From Streptomyces pristinaespiralis (GTDB lineage Bacteria > Actinomycetota > Actinomycetes > Streptomycetales > Streptomycetaceae), in the NCBI RefSeq assembly GCF_001278075.1, contig NZ_CP011340.1:7809501-7873500 (forward strand): DNA of 64,000 nucleotides, read 5' to 3'. The notes beneath the pieces are model-generated. The model ran no database searches and was not told the DNA's origin. It was given only the letters and a program-made list of their open reading frames with translations. The translations under genes were made by a program, and so were the position numbers. This document shows, one piece after another, positions 1 through 7,987 of the stretch (position 1 is its first letter; each line of letters starts with the position of its first letter).

Positions 1-2
1 AC

Positions 3-713
3 GCCCTCACCACGGCGGCCGCCCACAACCCCGGCCATCCACGCGCCCCGCACTGGCGGGACCTGGCCGGCCGCCTGACCGACTACCACGTCAACGACCA
101 GGGCGCGCTGGCCGAATGGGCCCGGCCCGGCCTGGAGGACAACTACGACCACCGGCACATCAGCCACCTCTACCCGGTGTGGCCGCTCGACGAGATCAAC
201 CCCTACGACACACCTGACCTCGCGGCAGCCGCCCACCGCGCGCTGGAACTGCGCGGAGCCGAGAACGACTCGGCACACGGCCATCTGCACACCGCGCTCG
301 TCGCCGCCCGCCTCCGCGACGGAGAAAGGGCAGGCCGGGCCCTCGACCAGGTGCTGGGCGGCGACTTCTTCCACGACTCGCTGATGAGCGCGCACTACCC
401 CGGCCGCGACGTCTACAACGCGGACGCCGCGCACGCCCTGCCCGCCGCATTGATCGAATGCCTGGTCCAGTCGACCCCGAGCCGGCTCGTCCTGCTCCCC
501 GCGCCGCTGCCCGGCTGCCCGGCCGGCACCCTGCGAGGCGTGCGCACCCGCTTCGGCGCCCGGCTCGACCTGAGCTGGCGCGACGGGTCCGTCACCGCCG
601 TGCTGCGGTCAGCGGCCGACCGGACCGTCGAAGTGGTCGCCGGCACGGACCGCTTCCCCATGACTCTCGTCGCCGACGAGCAGCACGTCCTCACCTTTCC
701 CAGGAGGACGTGA
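3..713 (+). CDS. GH95-type alpha-L-fucosidase, C-terminal part (cut by window edge)
   Basis: The frame is open from the first bases, so the gene starts outside the window. The visible ~236 residues match the end of GH95 alpha-fucosidases: an (alpha/alpha)6-barrel segment containing DNYDHRHISHLYPVWP and ENDSAHGHLHTALVAARL, then a beta-sandwich tail with RLVLLPAPLPGCPAGTLRGV. GH95 enzymes remove alpha-1,2-fucose, for example from xyloglucan side chains. The stop lies 25 bp before the GH12 start, so the two are probably co-transcribed. Family call from motifs only; substrate inferred from the GH12 and GH31 neighbours. Confidence 0.82.
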   Translation, partial: ALTTAAAHNPGHPRAPHWRDLAGRLTDYHVNDQGALAEWARPGLEDNYDHRHISHLYPVWPLDEINPYDTPDLAAAAHRALELRGAENDSAHGHLHTALVAARLRDGERAGRALDQVLGGDFFHDSLMSAHYPGRDVYNADAAHALPAALIECLVQSTPSRLVLLPAPLPGCPAGTLRGVRTRFGARLDLSWRDGSVTAVLRSAADRTVEVVAGTDRFPMTLVADEQHVLTFPRRT

Positions 714-738
714 TCCCCCCACCCATGGAAGGGACTCC

Positions 739-1485
739 ATGGCACACGCACACCCCACACAGGGCGCACACCCCACACAGGGCGCACGCCGCGCTCTGAG
801 GCGCGCGGCGCTCGCCCCGCTCCTCGCGCTGCTCGCCGTCGTCGGCCTCGCGTCCGCCCCGGCGCACGCGGCCGTCTGGTACTCCTCCGACCGCTGGGGC
901 ACCTGGAACAGCGGCGGCTACACCCTCTACAACAACATCTGGGGCTCGGGAGCCGGACCCCAGACCATCTGGGCCGATTCGGCCACCGACTGGGGCGTCT
1001 GGGCCGACCACCCCGGCACCGGCGGGATCAAGTCCTATCCCAACGCCAAGAAGGTCGTGAACAAGAAGATCGGCGCCATCTCCACACTCACCAGCCACTA
1101 CAACGTCTCGGTCCCCGCCGCCGGCGCGTACAACACCGCGTACGACATCTGGGACAGCAACTACGACCACGAGATCATGCTCTGGGTCAACCACCACGGC
1201 CCCGTCGGGCCGCTGGGCAGCGCCCAGGGCAGGGTGAGCCTCGGCGGTCACACCTGGGACGTCTACCGGGGCGACAACGGCGCCAACGCCGTCTACTCGT
1301 TCCTGCGCACCAGCGACTCCACCTCCGGCACGGTCGACCTCAAGGCCGTCCTCGCCTGGCTGAAGAACACCAAGGGATGGATCGGTGACGTGACCGTCGG
1401 TGACGTCCAGTTCGGCTACGAGATCACCTCGTCGCCGGGCGGACTGGACTTCGTGACCCACGACTTCGGCGTGCGGACCAGCTGA
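739..1485 (+). CDS. Secreted GH12 endoglucanase/xyloglucanase
   Basis: Residues 1-44 form a signal peptide (RRALRRAAL, then a hydrophobic run ending SAPAHA). The mature protein begins AVWYSSDRWG. GH12 catalytic residues are visible: nucleophile E145 in HEIMLWVN and acid/base E228 in QFGYEIT. Length (248 aa) is normal for a single-domain GH12 with no carbohydrate-binding module. GGAAGGG lies 5 nt before the ATG. The N-terminus carries a duplicated HPTQGA, encoded by an 18-bp tandem repeat, before the usual Arg-rich n-region. GH12 enzymes cut beta-1,4-glucan or xyloglucan outside the cell; the GH95/GH31 context favours xyloglucan (inference). Confidence 0.9.
   Translation: MAHAHPTQGAHPTQGARRALRRAALAPLLALLAVVGLASAPAHAAVWYSSDRWGTWNSGGYTLYNNIWGSGAGPQTIWADSATDWGVWADHPGTGGIKSYPNAKKVVNKKIGAISTLTSHYNVSVPAAGAYNTAYDIWDSNYDHEIMLWVNHHGPVGPLGSAQGRVSLGGHTWDVYRGDNGANAVYSFLRTSDSTSGTVDLKAVLAWLKNTKGWIGDVTVGDVQFGYEITSSPGGLDFVTHDFGVRTS
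751..786 (+). repeat. 18-bp tandem duplication inside the GH12 signal peptide
   Basis: Two exact 18-bp copies (751-768 and 769-786) encode HPTQGA twice just before the twin-Arg-rich n-region. The duplication keeps frame, so it lengthens the signal peptide by six residues. Confidence 0.9.
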
Positions 1486-1501
1486 CGTCACAGCTGAGCG
1501 T

Positions 1502-1536
1502 CGCGGTGCGGCCGGCTCACCGCCGGCCGCACCGCG
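1502..1536. terminator. Bidirectional hairpin between GH12 and GH31
   Basis: A perfect 14-bp G+C-rich stem (1502-1515 with 1523-1536) and a 7-nt loop sit between the convergent ends of the GH12 gene (stop 1485) and the GH31 gene (stop 1560). There is no U-tract, which is common for Streptomyces terminators. Confidence 0.75.
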
Positions 1537-1559
1537 GCCCGTTTCACCCAAAGCCCGCG

Positions 1560-3584
1560 TCAGGCAGTGATCGGCAGCTCGGCGCCGTCCCGCAGGAACA
1601 GCGGGATCCGCTCCAGCGGCGCGTCCACCGTCACCGTGCGCCCGCCCTCGTACTCCTCACCCGTCCAGGCGTCCGTCCAGCGCGCACCGGCCGGCAGGTG
1701 GACCGTACGGCTGGTCGCCCCCGCCTCCAGCACCGGCGCCACCAGCAGGTCGGGGCCGAACAGGTAGGCGTCGGCGACCTCCCACGTCCTCTCGTCGTCC
1801 GGGAACTCCAGGAACAGCGGACGCATCGGCGGCAGGCCCTCCTCGTGGGCGGCGCGCATCTGCTCCAGCACATACGGCTTGAGGCGCTCCCGCAGCGCCA
1901 GGTACCAGGACATGACCTCCTCGGCCCGCTCCCCGTACGACCACACCTCGTTGGGACCGCCCGTCATCGACGGACCGAGCGGCATACCGGGATCACGGAA
2001 ACCGTGCAGCCGCATCAGCGGCGACAGCGCCCCGAACTGGAACCAGCGGATCATCACCTCGCGGTACGCCTCGTCGTCCGGGTCGCCGCCGTGGAAGCCG
2101 CCGATGTCCGTGTTCCACCAGGGGATGCCGGACAGCGCGGTGTTCAGTCCGGCGGCGATCTGACGCCGCAGGGTGGCGAAGTCGGTGCCGATGTCGCCGG
2201 ACCACAGGGCCGCACCGTAGCGCTGACTGCCCGCCCACGCGGAACGGTTGAGGGTGACGACCTCCTCCTCACCGGCGGCCAGCATCCCCTCGTAGAAGGT
2301 GCGGGCGTTCTCGCGCGGATAGAGGTTGCCGACCTCGAGGCCCGGACCCGCGTGGTAGCGCAGATTCGCCGAGAAGCCCGGCTTGAGCTCCGGTTCGCCG
2401 GCGTCCAGCCAGAACGAGCGGATCCCGTACGGCTCGAGGTAGTTCTCCCGCACCCGCGACCAGACGAACTCACGGGCCGCCGGGTTCGTCGCGTCGTAGA
2501 ACGCGACCTGGACGGGCTCCGCGACCTCCTTGTCCGGCCAGTCGGCGTGCGCCATCGGGCCGTACTCGGTGCCGATGAAGAACCCGCGCTGCTCCATGGG
2601 CTGGTGGTTCTCGCTCAACGGCGACACCGACGGCCAGACGGACACCACCAGTTTGATGCCGAGCTCCTCCAACTCCAGGACCATGGCAGCGGGGTCGGGC
2701 CACTCGGCCGGGTCGAACTTCCACTCCCCGAGGTGCGTCCAGTGGAAGAAGTCGCAGACGATCACGTCGATCGGCAGGCCGCGCCGCTTGTACTCGCGGG
2801 CCACGGACAGCAGTTCGTCCTGGGTGCGGTAACGCAGCTTGCACTGCCAGAACCCCGCGGCCCACTCCGGCAGCATCGGCGTACGGCCGGTCACCGCGGA
2901 GTAGCGCCGCTGCGCCGCCGCCGGGGCGCCCGCGGTGATCCAGTAGTCGATCTGCCGCGCGCTGTCGGCCACCCAGCGGGTGCCCGTGCGCGCCAGCTCG
3001 ACCCGGCCGATCGCCGGGTTGTTCCACAGCAGGGTGTAGCCGCGGCTGGAGGTGAGCACCGGAATGCCGACCTCGGCGTTGCGCTGGACCAGGTCGACCA
3101 CCGCGCCCTTCTGGTCGAGGAGGCCGTGCTGGTGCTGGCCGAGGCCGTACAGCTTCTCGTCGTCGTAGGCGGCGAAGCGCTGCTCGAGGCGGTGGTAGCC
3201 GTTGCCGTTGGGGGTGTAGAGCCGGGAGCCGGGCCACCAGAAGTGGGCGCGCTCCTCCGCGAGGAGTTCACGTCCGTCCTCGGTCCTCGTGAACCGCAGC
3301 AGCCCCTCGGCGTCGATCGAGACGGTCATCGCCCCGTTGACCAGCACGCCGGCGCCCTGCTCCGTCTTGACGGCGAACGAGCTGCCGGGCGGGTCGTCGG
3401 CCAGGGCGCCCGGCAGACCGTCGAGCAGCGGCCCGCCGAGCCGGGCACGGACCCGGACGGCGTCCGGGCCCCACGGCTCGATGCGTACGGTCTCCTGGCG
3501 TCCGCTCCACTCCAGAGCACCGTCGCACTCGCGGACGGTACCCACGGTGGGGGAGGACTGGGCAAGGCTGGGTGACTGGTCCAC
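1560..3584 (-). CDS. GH31 alpha-xylosidase
   Basis: This 674-residue protein has the GH31 layout: N-terminal beta-sandwich, then the catalytic barrel. The nucleophile motif SFWLDAGEPE falls near residue 390 and the acid/base region ALWSGDIGTDF near residue 463; DVIVCDFFHWTHLGEWKFDP and WNTDIGGFHGG are also typical. The LDAGEPE form favours alpha-xylosidase over alpha-glucosidase. No signal peptide, so it likely acts inside the cell on imported xyloglucan oligosaccharides. It lies downstream of the LacI gene on the same strand with a repeat-filled 227-bp gap. Substrate not proven. Confidence 0.88.
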   Translation of the reverse strand: MDQSPSLAQSSPTVGTVRECDGALEWSGRQETVRIEPWGPDAVRVRARLGGPLLDGLPGALADDPPGSSFAVKTEQGAGVLVNGAMTVSIDAEGLLRFTRTEDGRELLAEERAHFWWPGSRLYTPNGNGYHRLEQRFAAYDDEKLYGLGQHQHGLLDQKGAVVDLVQRNAEVGIPVLTSSRGYTLLWNNPAIGRVELARTGTRWVADSARQIDYWITAGAPAAAQRRYSAVTGRTPMLPEWAAGFWQCKLRYRTQDELLSVAREYKRRGLPIDVIVCDFFHWTHLGEWKFDPAEWPDPAAMVLELEELGIKLVVSVWPSVSPLSENHQPMEQRGFFIGTEYGPMAHADWPDKEVAEPVQVAFYDATNPAAREFVWSRVRENYLEPYGIRSFWLDAGEPELKPGFSANLRYHAGPGLEVGNLYPRENARTFYEGMLAAGEEEVVTLNRSAWAGSQRYGAALWSGDIGTDFATLRRQIAAGLNTALSGIPWWNTDIGGFHGGDPDDEAYREVMIRWFQFGALSPLMRLHGFRDPGMPLGPSMTGGPNEVWSYGERAEEVMSWYLALRERLKPYVLEQMRAAHEEGLPPMRPLFLEFPDDERTWEVADAYLFGPDLLVAPVLEAGATSRTVHLPAGARWTDAWTGEEYEGGRTVTVDAPLERIPLFLRDGAELPITA

Positions 3585-3634
3585 GTGGAGAACTCCTGGG
3601 CGTCAGAGGGGCGCTCATGGGGGCGGAGGGGGGC

Positions 3635-3738
3635 GGTGCGGTGCCTGCGGTGCGGTGCGGTGCGGTGCCTGCGGTGCGGTGCGAGGGCGTGCGCGGCCGT
3701 CTGGTGCGGTGCGAGGGCTGCGCGGCCGTGTGGTGCGG
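3635..3738. repeat. GGTGC pentamer repeats and a ~29-bp imperfect repeat
   Basis: The gap between lacI and the GH31 gene holds runs of GGTGC with interspersed CCTGC (3635-3683), followed by two ~29-bp imperfect copies (about 3673-3702 and 3703-3731). No coding function seen; probably slippage-generated, and it may form structure in a lacI-GH31 transcript. Confidence 0.7.
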
Positions 3739-3811
3739 ACGGCGCCTGTGGTGCGGCCGGTACTGACCGGCGGGTGATCCCGGCGTAGTGGGGGAGGAGA
3801 CGCGAGGCGGT

Positions 3812-4828
3812 TCAGGCGGAGGGGAGGGGGGCCGGACCACTGCTGGCACGCACGGTGATCTCGGGCTCGAGAAGGACGACCTCCTCGCCGGCACGCCCCT
3901 CGATCTTGGCCACGACCTGATCGACGGCGTGCCGCGCCATCTCGCGCGCCGGGATGGCGACGGAGGTGAGCCGCACCGAGCCCTGGACGGCGACCTGCTC
4001 CGGGCAGATCGCGACCACCGAGATGTCTTCCGGCACGGCCCGTCGTTGCTGGCGCAGCAGACCGAGCAGCGGCTCGACGGCGGTCTCGTTCTGCACGACG
4101 AAGCCCGTGACGTCCGGGCGTTCGGAGAAGATCTGCGCGAGGGCGCCGGCCATGGCCGCGTAGTTGCCCTCGCACGGGCGGTGCAGAACCTGGAGCCCGA
4201 GCGCCCGTGCCCGCGCCCGCAGTCCGTCGATGGTCCGCTCGGCGAAACCGGTCCGCCGCTCGTAGACGGCGGGTGCCTCGCCGATGACGGCGATCTCACG
4301 GTGACCGAGGCCGGCCAGGTGCTCGCCGCACAGCGCGCCGGTCGCGGTGAAGTCGAGGTCCACGCACGTCAGGCCGGTGGTCGTGGCGGGCAGTCCGATG
4401 AGCACGGCCGGCCGGCCGCTCTCGCGCAGCAACGGGAGCCGCGCGTCGTCCAGTTCCACGTCCATGAGGATGATGGCGTCGGCCAGCCCGCTGCCCACCA
4501 CCCGGTGGACCGCTTCGGGCCCCTCCTCGCTGGTGAGCATCAGGACGTCGAACCCGTAGCTGCGGGCGTGGGTGGCGATCGCGATGGCGATCTCCGTCAT
4601 GACCGGCAGATACATGTCCATGCGCAGCGGCATCATCAACGCGATGATGTTCGACCGGTTGCTCGCCAGCGCCCGGGCACCGGCGTTGGGGTGGTAACCG
4701 AGCTCCGTGATGCTGCGCTCGACCCGCTCCCTGGTGAGCGCGGAGATGGTCCGCTTCCCGCTGAGGACGTAGCTGACGGTGCTGGCGGAGACTCCGGCGT
4801 GCTGCGCTATGTCGGCGAGGGTGACCAT
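3812..4828 (-). CDS. LacI-family transcriptional regulator
   Basis: Residues 1-50 form a LacI helix-turn-helix and hinge (VTLADIAQHAGVSASTVSYVL, then NAGARALASNRSN); the rest is a periplasmic-binding-protein-like ligand domain. Length 338 aa is normal. Its likely job is sugar-responsive repression of the adjacent glycosidases. The copy of its candidate operator at 4844-4859 lies only 16 bp before the start codon, which suggests autoregulation. Effector unknown; a xyloglucan-derived sugar is an inference from the neighbours. Confidence 0.9.
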   Translation of the reverse strand: MVTLADIAQHAGVSASTVSYVLSGKRTISALTRERVERSITELGYHPNAGARALASNRSNIIALMMPLRMDMYLPVMTEIAIAIATHARSYGFDVLMLTSEEGPEAVHRVVGSGLADAIILMDVELDDARLPLLRESGRPAVLIGLPATTTGLTCVDLDFTATGALCGEHLAGLGHREIAVIGEAPAVYERRTGFAERTIDGLRARARALGLQVLHRPCEGNYAAMAGALAQIFSERPDVTGFVVQNETAVEPLLGLLRQQRRAVPEDISVVAICPEQVAVQGSVRLTSVAIPAREMARHAVDQVVAKIEGRAGEEVVLLEPEITVRASSGPAPLPSA

Positions 4829-4843
4829 CGGATCTCCAGATGA

Positions 4844-4859
4844 TGAAGCGCTTCGACAA
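4844..4859 (-). promoter_or_regulatory. LacI operator, copy 1
   Basis: The 16-mer TGAAGCGCTTCGACAA contains the palindrome GAAGCGCTTC, the CG-centred dyad expected for LacI-family operators. It is the exact reverse complement of the 16-mer at 4930-4945. Confidence 0.75.
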
Positions 4860-4929
4860 CGCGCTCCGCGTCGGTGACTTCGGATGTGGGTAGACAGTAA
4901 TCCGACGGGTTCGGCACTGTCCAGACCTG

Positions 4930-4945
4930 TTGTCGAAGCGCTTCA
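4930..4945 (+). promoter_or_regulatory. LacI operator, copy 2 (inverted)
   Basis: TTGTCGAAGCGCTTCA is the exact reverse complement of the site at 4844-4859. The palindrome centres are 90 bp apart. Two head-to-head operators in front of lacI suggest looping or control of a lost rightward gene. Confidence 0.72.
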
Positions 4946-5063
4946 ATAGACGCGCGGGACCGGGTGGAGTTGGAGCGGGTGCGGCGGCTAGAGCTGCCCG
5001 CGGACCTGTTCGCCGACGTGTCGGAGAAGCTGGTGGACGTCTGGCGAGCGCGCGCGTCGTGGT
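4946..5063 (+). pseudogene. Transposase fragment, Tn3/DUF4158-like
   Basis: One frame reads IDARDRVELERVRRLELPAD then LFADVSEKLVDVWRARAS, which recalls an internal segment of Tn3-family (DUF4158-bearing) transposases. Similarity stops after about 38 residues and no start, end or inverted repeats are visible. The identification is from memory of the family and is weak. Confidence 0.33.
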
Positions 5064-5229
5064 GCTGCCGCTGTCGCCGTTGGAGGACGACGAGCAGGAG
5101 CAGGCCGCCGCCGGCACGGAGAACGCACGTCACACGGCTGGCCCCCTGCTGTGGCGCGGACGGTCTCGCGCATCGAGCGTGGTCTGGGCGGGCAACGACG
5201 CCCCGGCCGAGCGCATAGAACGGATCCTC

Positions 5230-6353
5230 ATGCCCGTCACCGTGAAGACCACCGGGTACCCCACGAGTCCACTGTCCCCGCGAATAAGGGCAAGGACGTC
5301 GAACTCTTCGTGCGGGAGCGCGACGGCACGCCCCCCGGCCACCTCGACGAGCGCACGGCCGTCCTGATGCTCCACGGCCGGAGCGTTCCGGTGCTCGCGG
5401 GCTGTGATCTCGACTTCAAGTCGTACAGCTGGGCCGATGCGCTGGCGAAGGCTGGTTACGACGTCTTCATGATGGACCTCCAGGGCTCGGGGCTGTCGCC
5501 GCGCCCGAAGATGGACGATCCTCGCAACGTCAATCCCGCCCAGCAGCACCTTCTGAAGCCGAGGCCCCCTGGTTTCACGCCGGGCCCGCCGAACTATCCG
5601 TTCCAGCTGACCAATTCGAACAGCGACCGGGACGAGCTGAACACCGTCGTGGAGTGGATCATCCGCGAGCGAGGGGTGAAGAAGGTCGCCTTCATCGGCT
5701 GGTCCGCGGCCGCGTTCACGATGGGGCCGTACGCGGTCAAGAACCCGGGCAAGGTGTCGAGCCTGTTCCTGTTGGCGCCGATCTTCCCGCCCGAGGGCAC
5801 GTCGAACGCCCCCGACCCGCTGCCGCAGCCCGGCTTCCCGATGTTCCTGAGCACGAAGGACGGCACCTGGAACGGGTGGGGCAACGAGGTGCATTGCGAG
5901 GGACAGCGCGAAGAAGAGATGCGCGACAAGGTGTGGGAAGCGATCATGAAAAGCGATCCGGTGGGCAGTACGTGGGGGCCGGTCGGTGAAGGGCGCAGTC
6001 GCATCAGAAATTTCGTCCGGTGGGGCTGGAACAAGACCACCGCGGCGCAGGGCGGCGTCCTCGGCGGCAGCGTGCCGGTCCTCATCGCGTACGGGGAGTA
6101 CGACAGGCAGGTGAACACGTCGAGCGAAGATCCGGAATTCAACTTCTCGGTCCCCGCGCTCTACAACGCCATCGCCGGCGACCACAAATTGATGGTCAAG
6201 CTGGACTGCGCCGGGCATTCGGTGGTGTGGGAGATGCAGCACAAGAACGTGCACAACCTCTCGAAGCACTGGCTCAAGCACCTGAAGGTCGACGACAAGA
6301 CCCAGGGCACCTTCAAAATGAACACCAACGGCGACATCAGCCCGGCTCCATAG
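5230..6353 (+). CDS. Alpha/beta hydrolase (5' end apparently frameshifted)
   Basis: The body (from about 5262) is an alpha/beta hydrolase: TAVLMLHGRSVP near the N-terminus, nucleophile elbow FIGWSAAAF, acid region VPVLIAYGEYD, and catalytic His in KLDCAGHSVVW. No signal peptide. The natural start seems to be ATG 5230 (MPVTVKTTGYP), but this joins HESTVPANKGK in another frame only if one C is added to the run at 5259-5262. If the frameshift is real, translation would have to begin at GTG 5151 or GTG 5310. Substrate unknown. Confidence 0.7.
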
Positions 6354-6877
6354 GACAGTCGAGCCCTCGACAACCCTGGGGCCCAGTGGAGTCCGCCGTC
6401 TGCGCGCACTCGCCCGAACGGCGAGCCACGGCATCGTCCGCGGCGGCGCCCGCGCCATGGGCGCGAGCGTGGGCGGGAGCAACGGGCGGCTGCGCTCCCG
6501 GCTGGAGCATCAAGCCACAGACTCCATGCAATCGAGCACCAGTCGCTCGGGTCCGGCTCAGTTCAGCACTGGCGGATCTGGTGGTCCCGGTCTTGGACGA
6601 CGGGACCACCAGATCCGGGTGGACGACGGGCTCAGCGCCGGGTCAGCGCTGCTGGATCCACCGGAATCCGCCCGGTGAGGCACCGCGGCAGGGGATTGGG
6701 CGTCGTGCCTGCGGGCCCTGGCACTGGAAGATACGGGCTGGCGTGCTGGTTTCGCTCGGCGTCGGCTGGTCGGCCTCGCGATCAGCGCCGACCCCGTCCC
6801 GGACACCACTATTCGGCCCCGGTCCCGAGCCAGCCGGACGACTGAGCTGCACTCTGCGGCCGACTCCGACGCCCGCC
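6354..6877. other. Intergenic stretch without a recognisable gene
   Basis: No frame looks like a known protein. It holds a strong inverted repeat (6574-6616) and ends where similarity to an SDR enzyme begins abruptly (about 6878), so it probably contains a deletion or insertion junction. Confidence 0.5.
6574..6616. repeat. Perfect 16-bp inverted repeat with 11-nt loop
   Basis: GGATCTGGTGGTCCCG at 6574-6589 pairs exactly with 6601-6616. It could be a terminator for the upstream hydrolase (220 bp away) or the end of a lost mobile element. Confidence 0.75.
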
Positions 6878-7593
6878 ATCGGGCGGGCGATCGCAGCCCG
6901 GCTCGCGGCCGAAGGCGCCATGGTGATCGTGCACTTCGGCACGGACGAGCACGGTGCGGCGGCGACGGTCGAGGGGATGGAACGCGCCGGTGGGACCGCC
7001 CTCGCCGTACGTGCCGAACTCGGCGTGGAGGGCGACGTCGAGACGCTCTTCGCCGGGGTCGAGGCCGGCCTGGCCGGTCGGCCGCTCGACATCCTCGTCA
7101 ACAACGCGGCGGCCCCGCCGGCCGGCCCGCTCGGCGCGACGACCCGGGCGGAGTTCGACCACCTGTTCGCGGTGAACGTGCGAGCGCCGTACTTCATCGT
7201 CGAGCACGCGCTGCCCCTGCTGCGCGACGGCGGCCGGATCATCACGATCTCGTCGGTGGCGACCCGGATGGCCAACCCGGCCCAGACCTCCTTCGCCATG
7301 ACGAAGGCCGCGGTCGAGACGATGGGCAGAACCCTCGCCAACCCACTCGGTCCGCGGGGGATCACGGTGAACGCGGTCGCTCCCGGAGCCACCAGGACGG
7401 CGTCCAACGGAGCCGTGTTCGACGTGCCGGGCCTCGCCGAACAGATCGCCGGCATATGACGGCGCTCGACCGGCTGGGCGGGCCCGACGACGTCGCCGAG
7501 GTGGTCGCCTTCCTCGCCTCCGACGCCGCCCGCTGGATCACCGGACAGACCCTCGACGCGAGCGGTGGTCTGTTCCTCGGCCCGCGCGTCTGA
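6878..7593 (+). pseudogene. SDR oxidoreductase, truncated and frameshifted
   Basis: Similarity to short-chain dehydrogenases begins mid-motif at IGRAIAARLAAEGA, so the start and most of the TGxxxGIG cofactor motif are missing. NNAA and ITISSVA are present. The catalytic Tyr is replaced: TSFAMTKAAVE instead of YxxxK. After AEQIAGI a TGA (7457-7459) ends the frame, and the C-terminus (TALDRLGGPDDVAEVVAFLA to TLDASGG) continues in another frame, consistent with a 2-bp insertion near 7454. Almost certainly non-functional. Confidence 0.85.
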
Positions 7594-7987
7594 CCGACGA
7601 GGGTGACGCGCGGGCCGGACAGGCCAGCGCCGCAATCAAGCCCCGGAGTGCCCCGGACCGTCCTTCACCCCGCTCCAGGGCTGTCCAGTCCCGTGCACCT
7701 GTCGACGCATCCCCGGACGCCGCTGCTTCCCTTCCCGACCGACGAAGAAGTACCGCCTTCTTCCTTGGCCGAGCACCGCCTTCTTCCGTGGCCGAGCACG
7801 GCCACGCCTCGGGCCGGAGGACGGGCATGGGCCTCCTGACGGCGACCCGACGGCTGATCGGCCGTCCGAGGAGGACGGCTCGCTCCATTGGCTCCGCCGG
7901 AGGGCCGACACAGACGGCAAATGATCGGCTGACTCCACCGCCGGCGCACCGGACGAGTGCCTGCCGGCACGAAAGGAGCAGCATCAG
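7594..7987. other. Intergenic region with a 23-bp tandem repeat
   Basis: No convincing gene. It contains a 23-bp tandem duplication at 7752-7797 with one mismatch between copies, and GAAAGGAG shortly before the next start codon. Confidence 0.5.
7752..7797. repeat. 23-bp tandem repeat, two copies
   Basis: Copies at 7752-7774 and 7775-7797 differ by one base (CTTGG versus CGTGG). Intergenic. Confidence 0.8.

Noticed and set aside
1506..3575. Long + strand frame opposite the GH31 gene
   Set aside because: Shadow; the minus strand carries all GH31 motifs.
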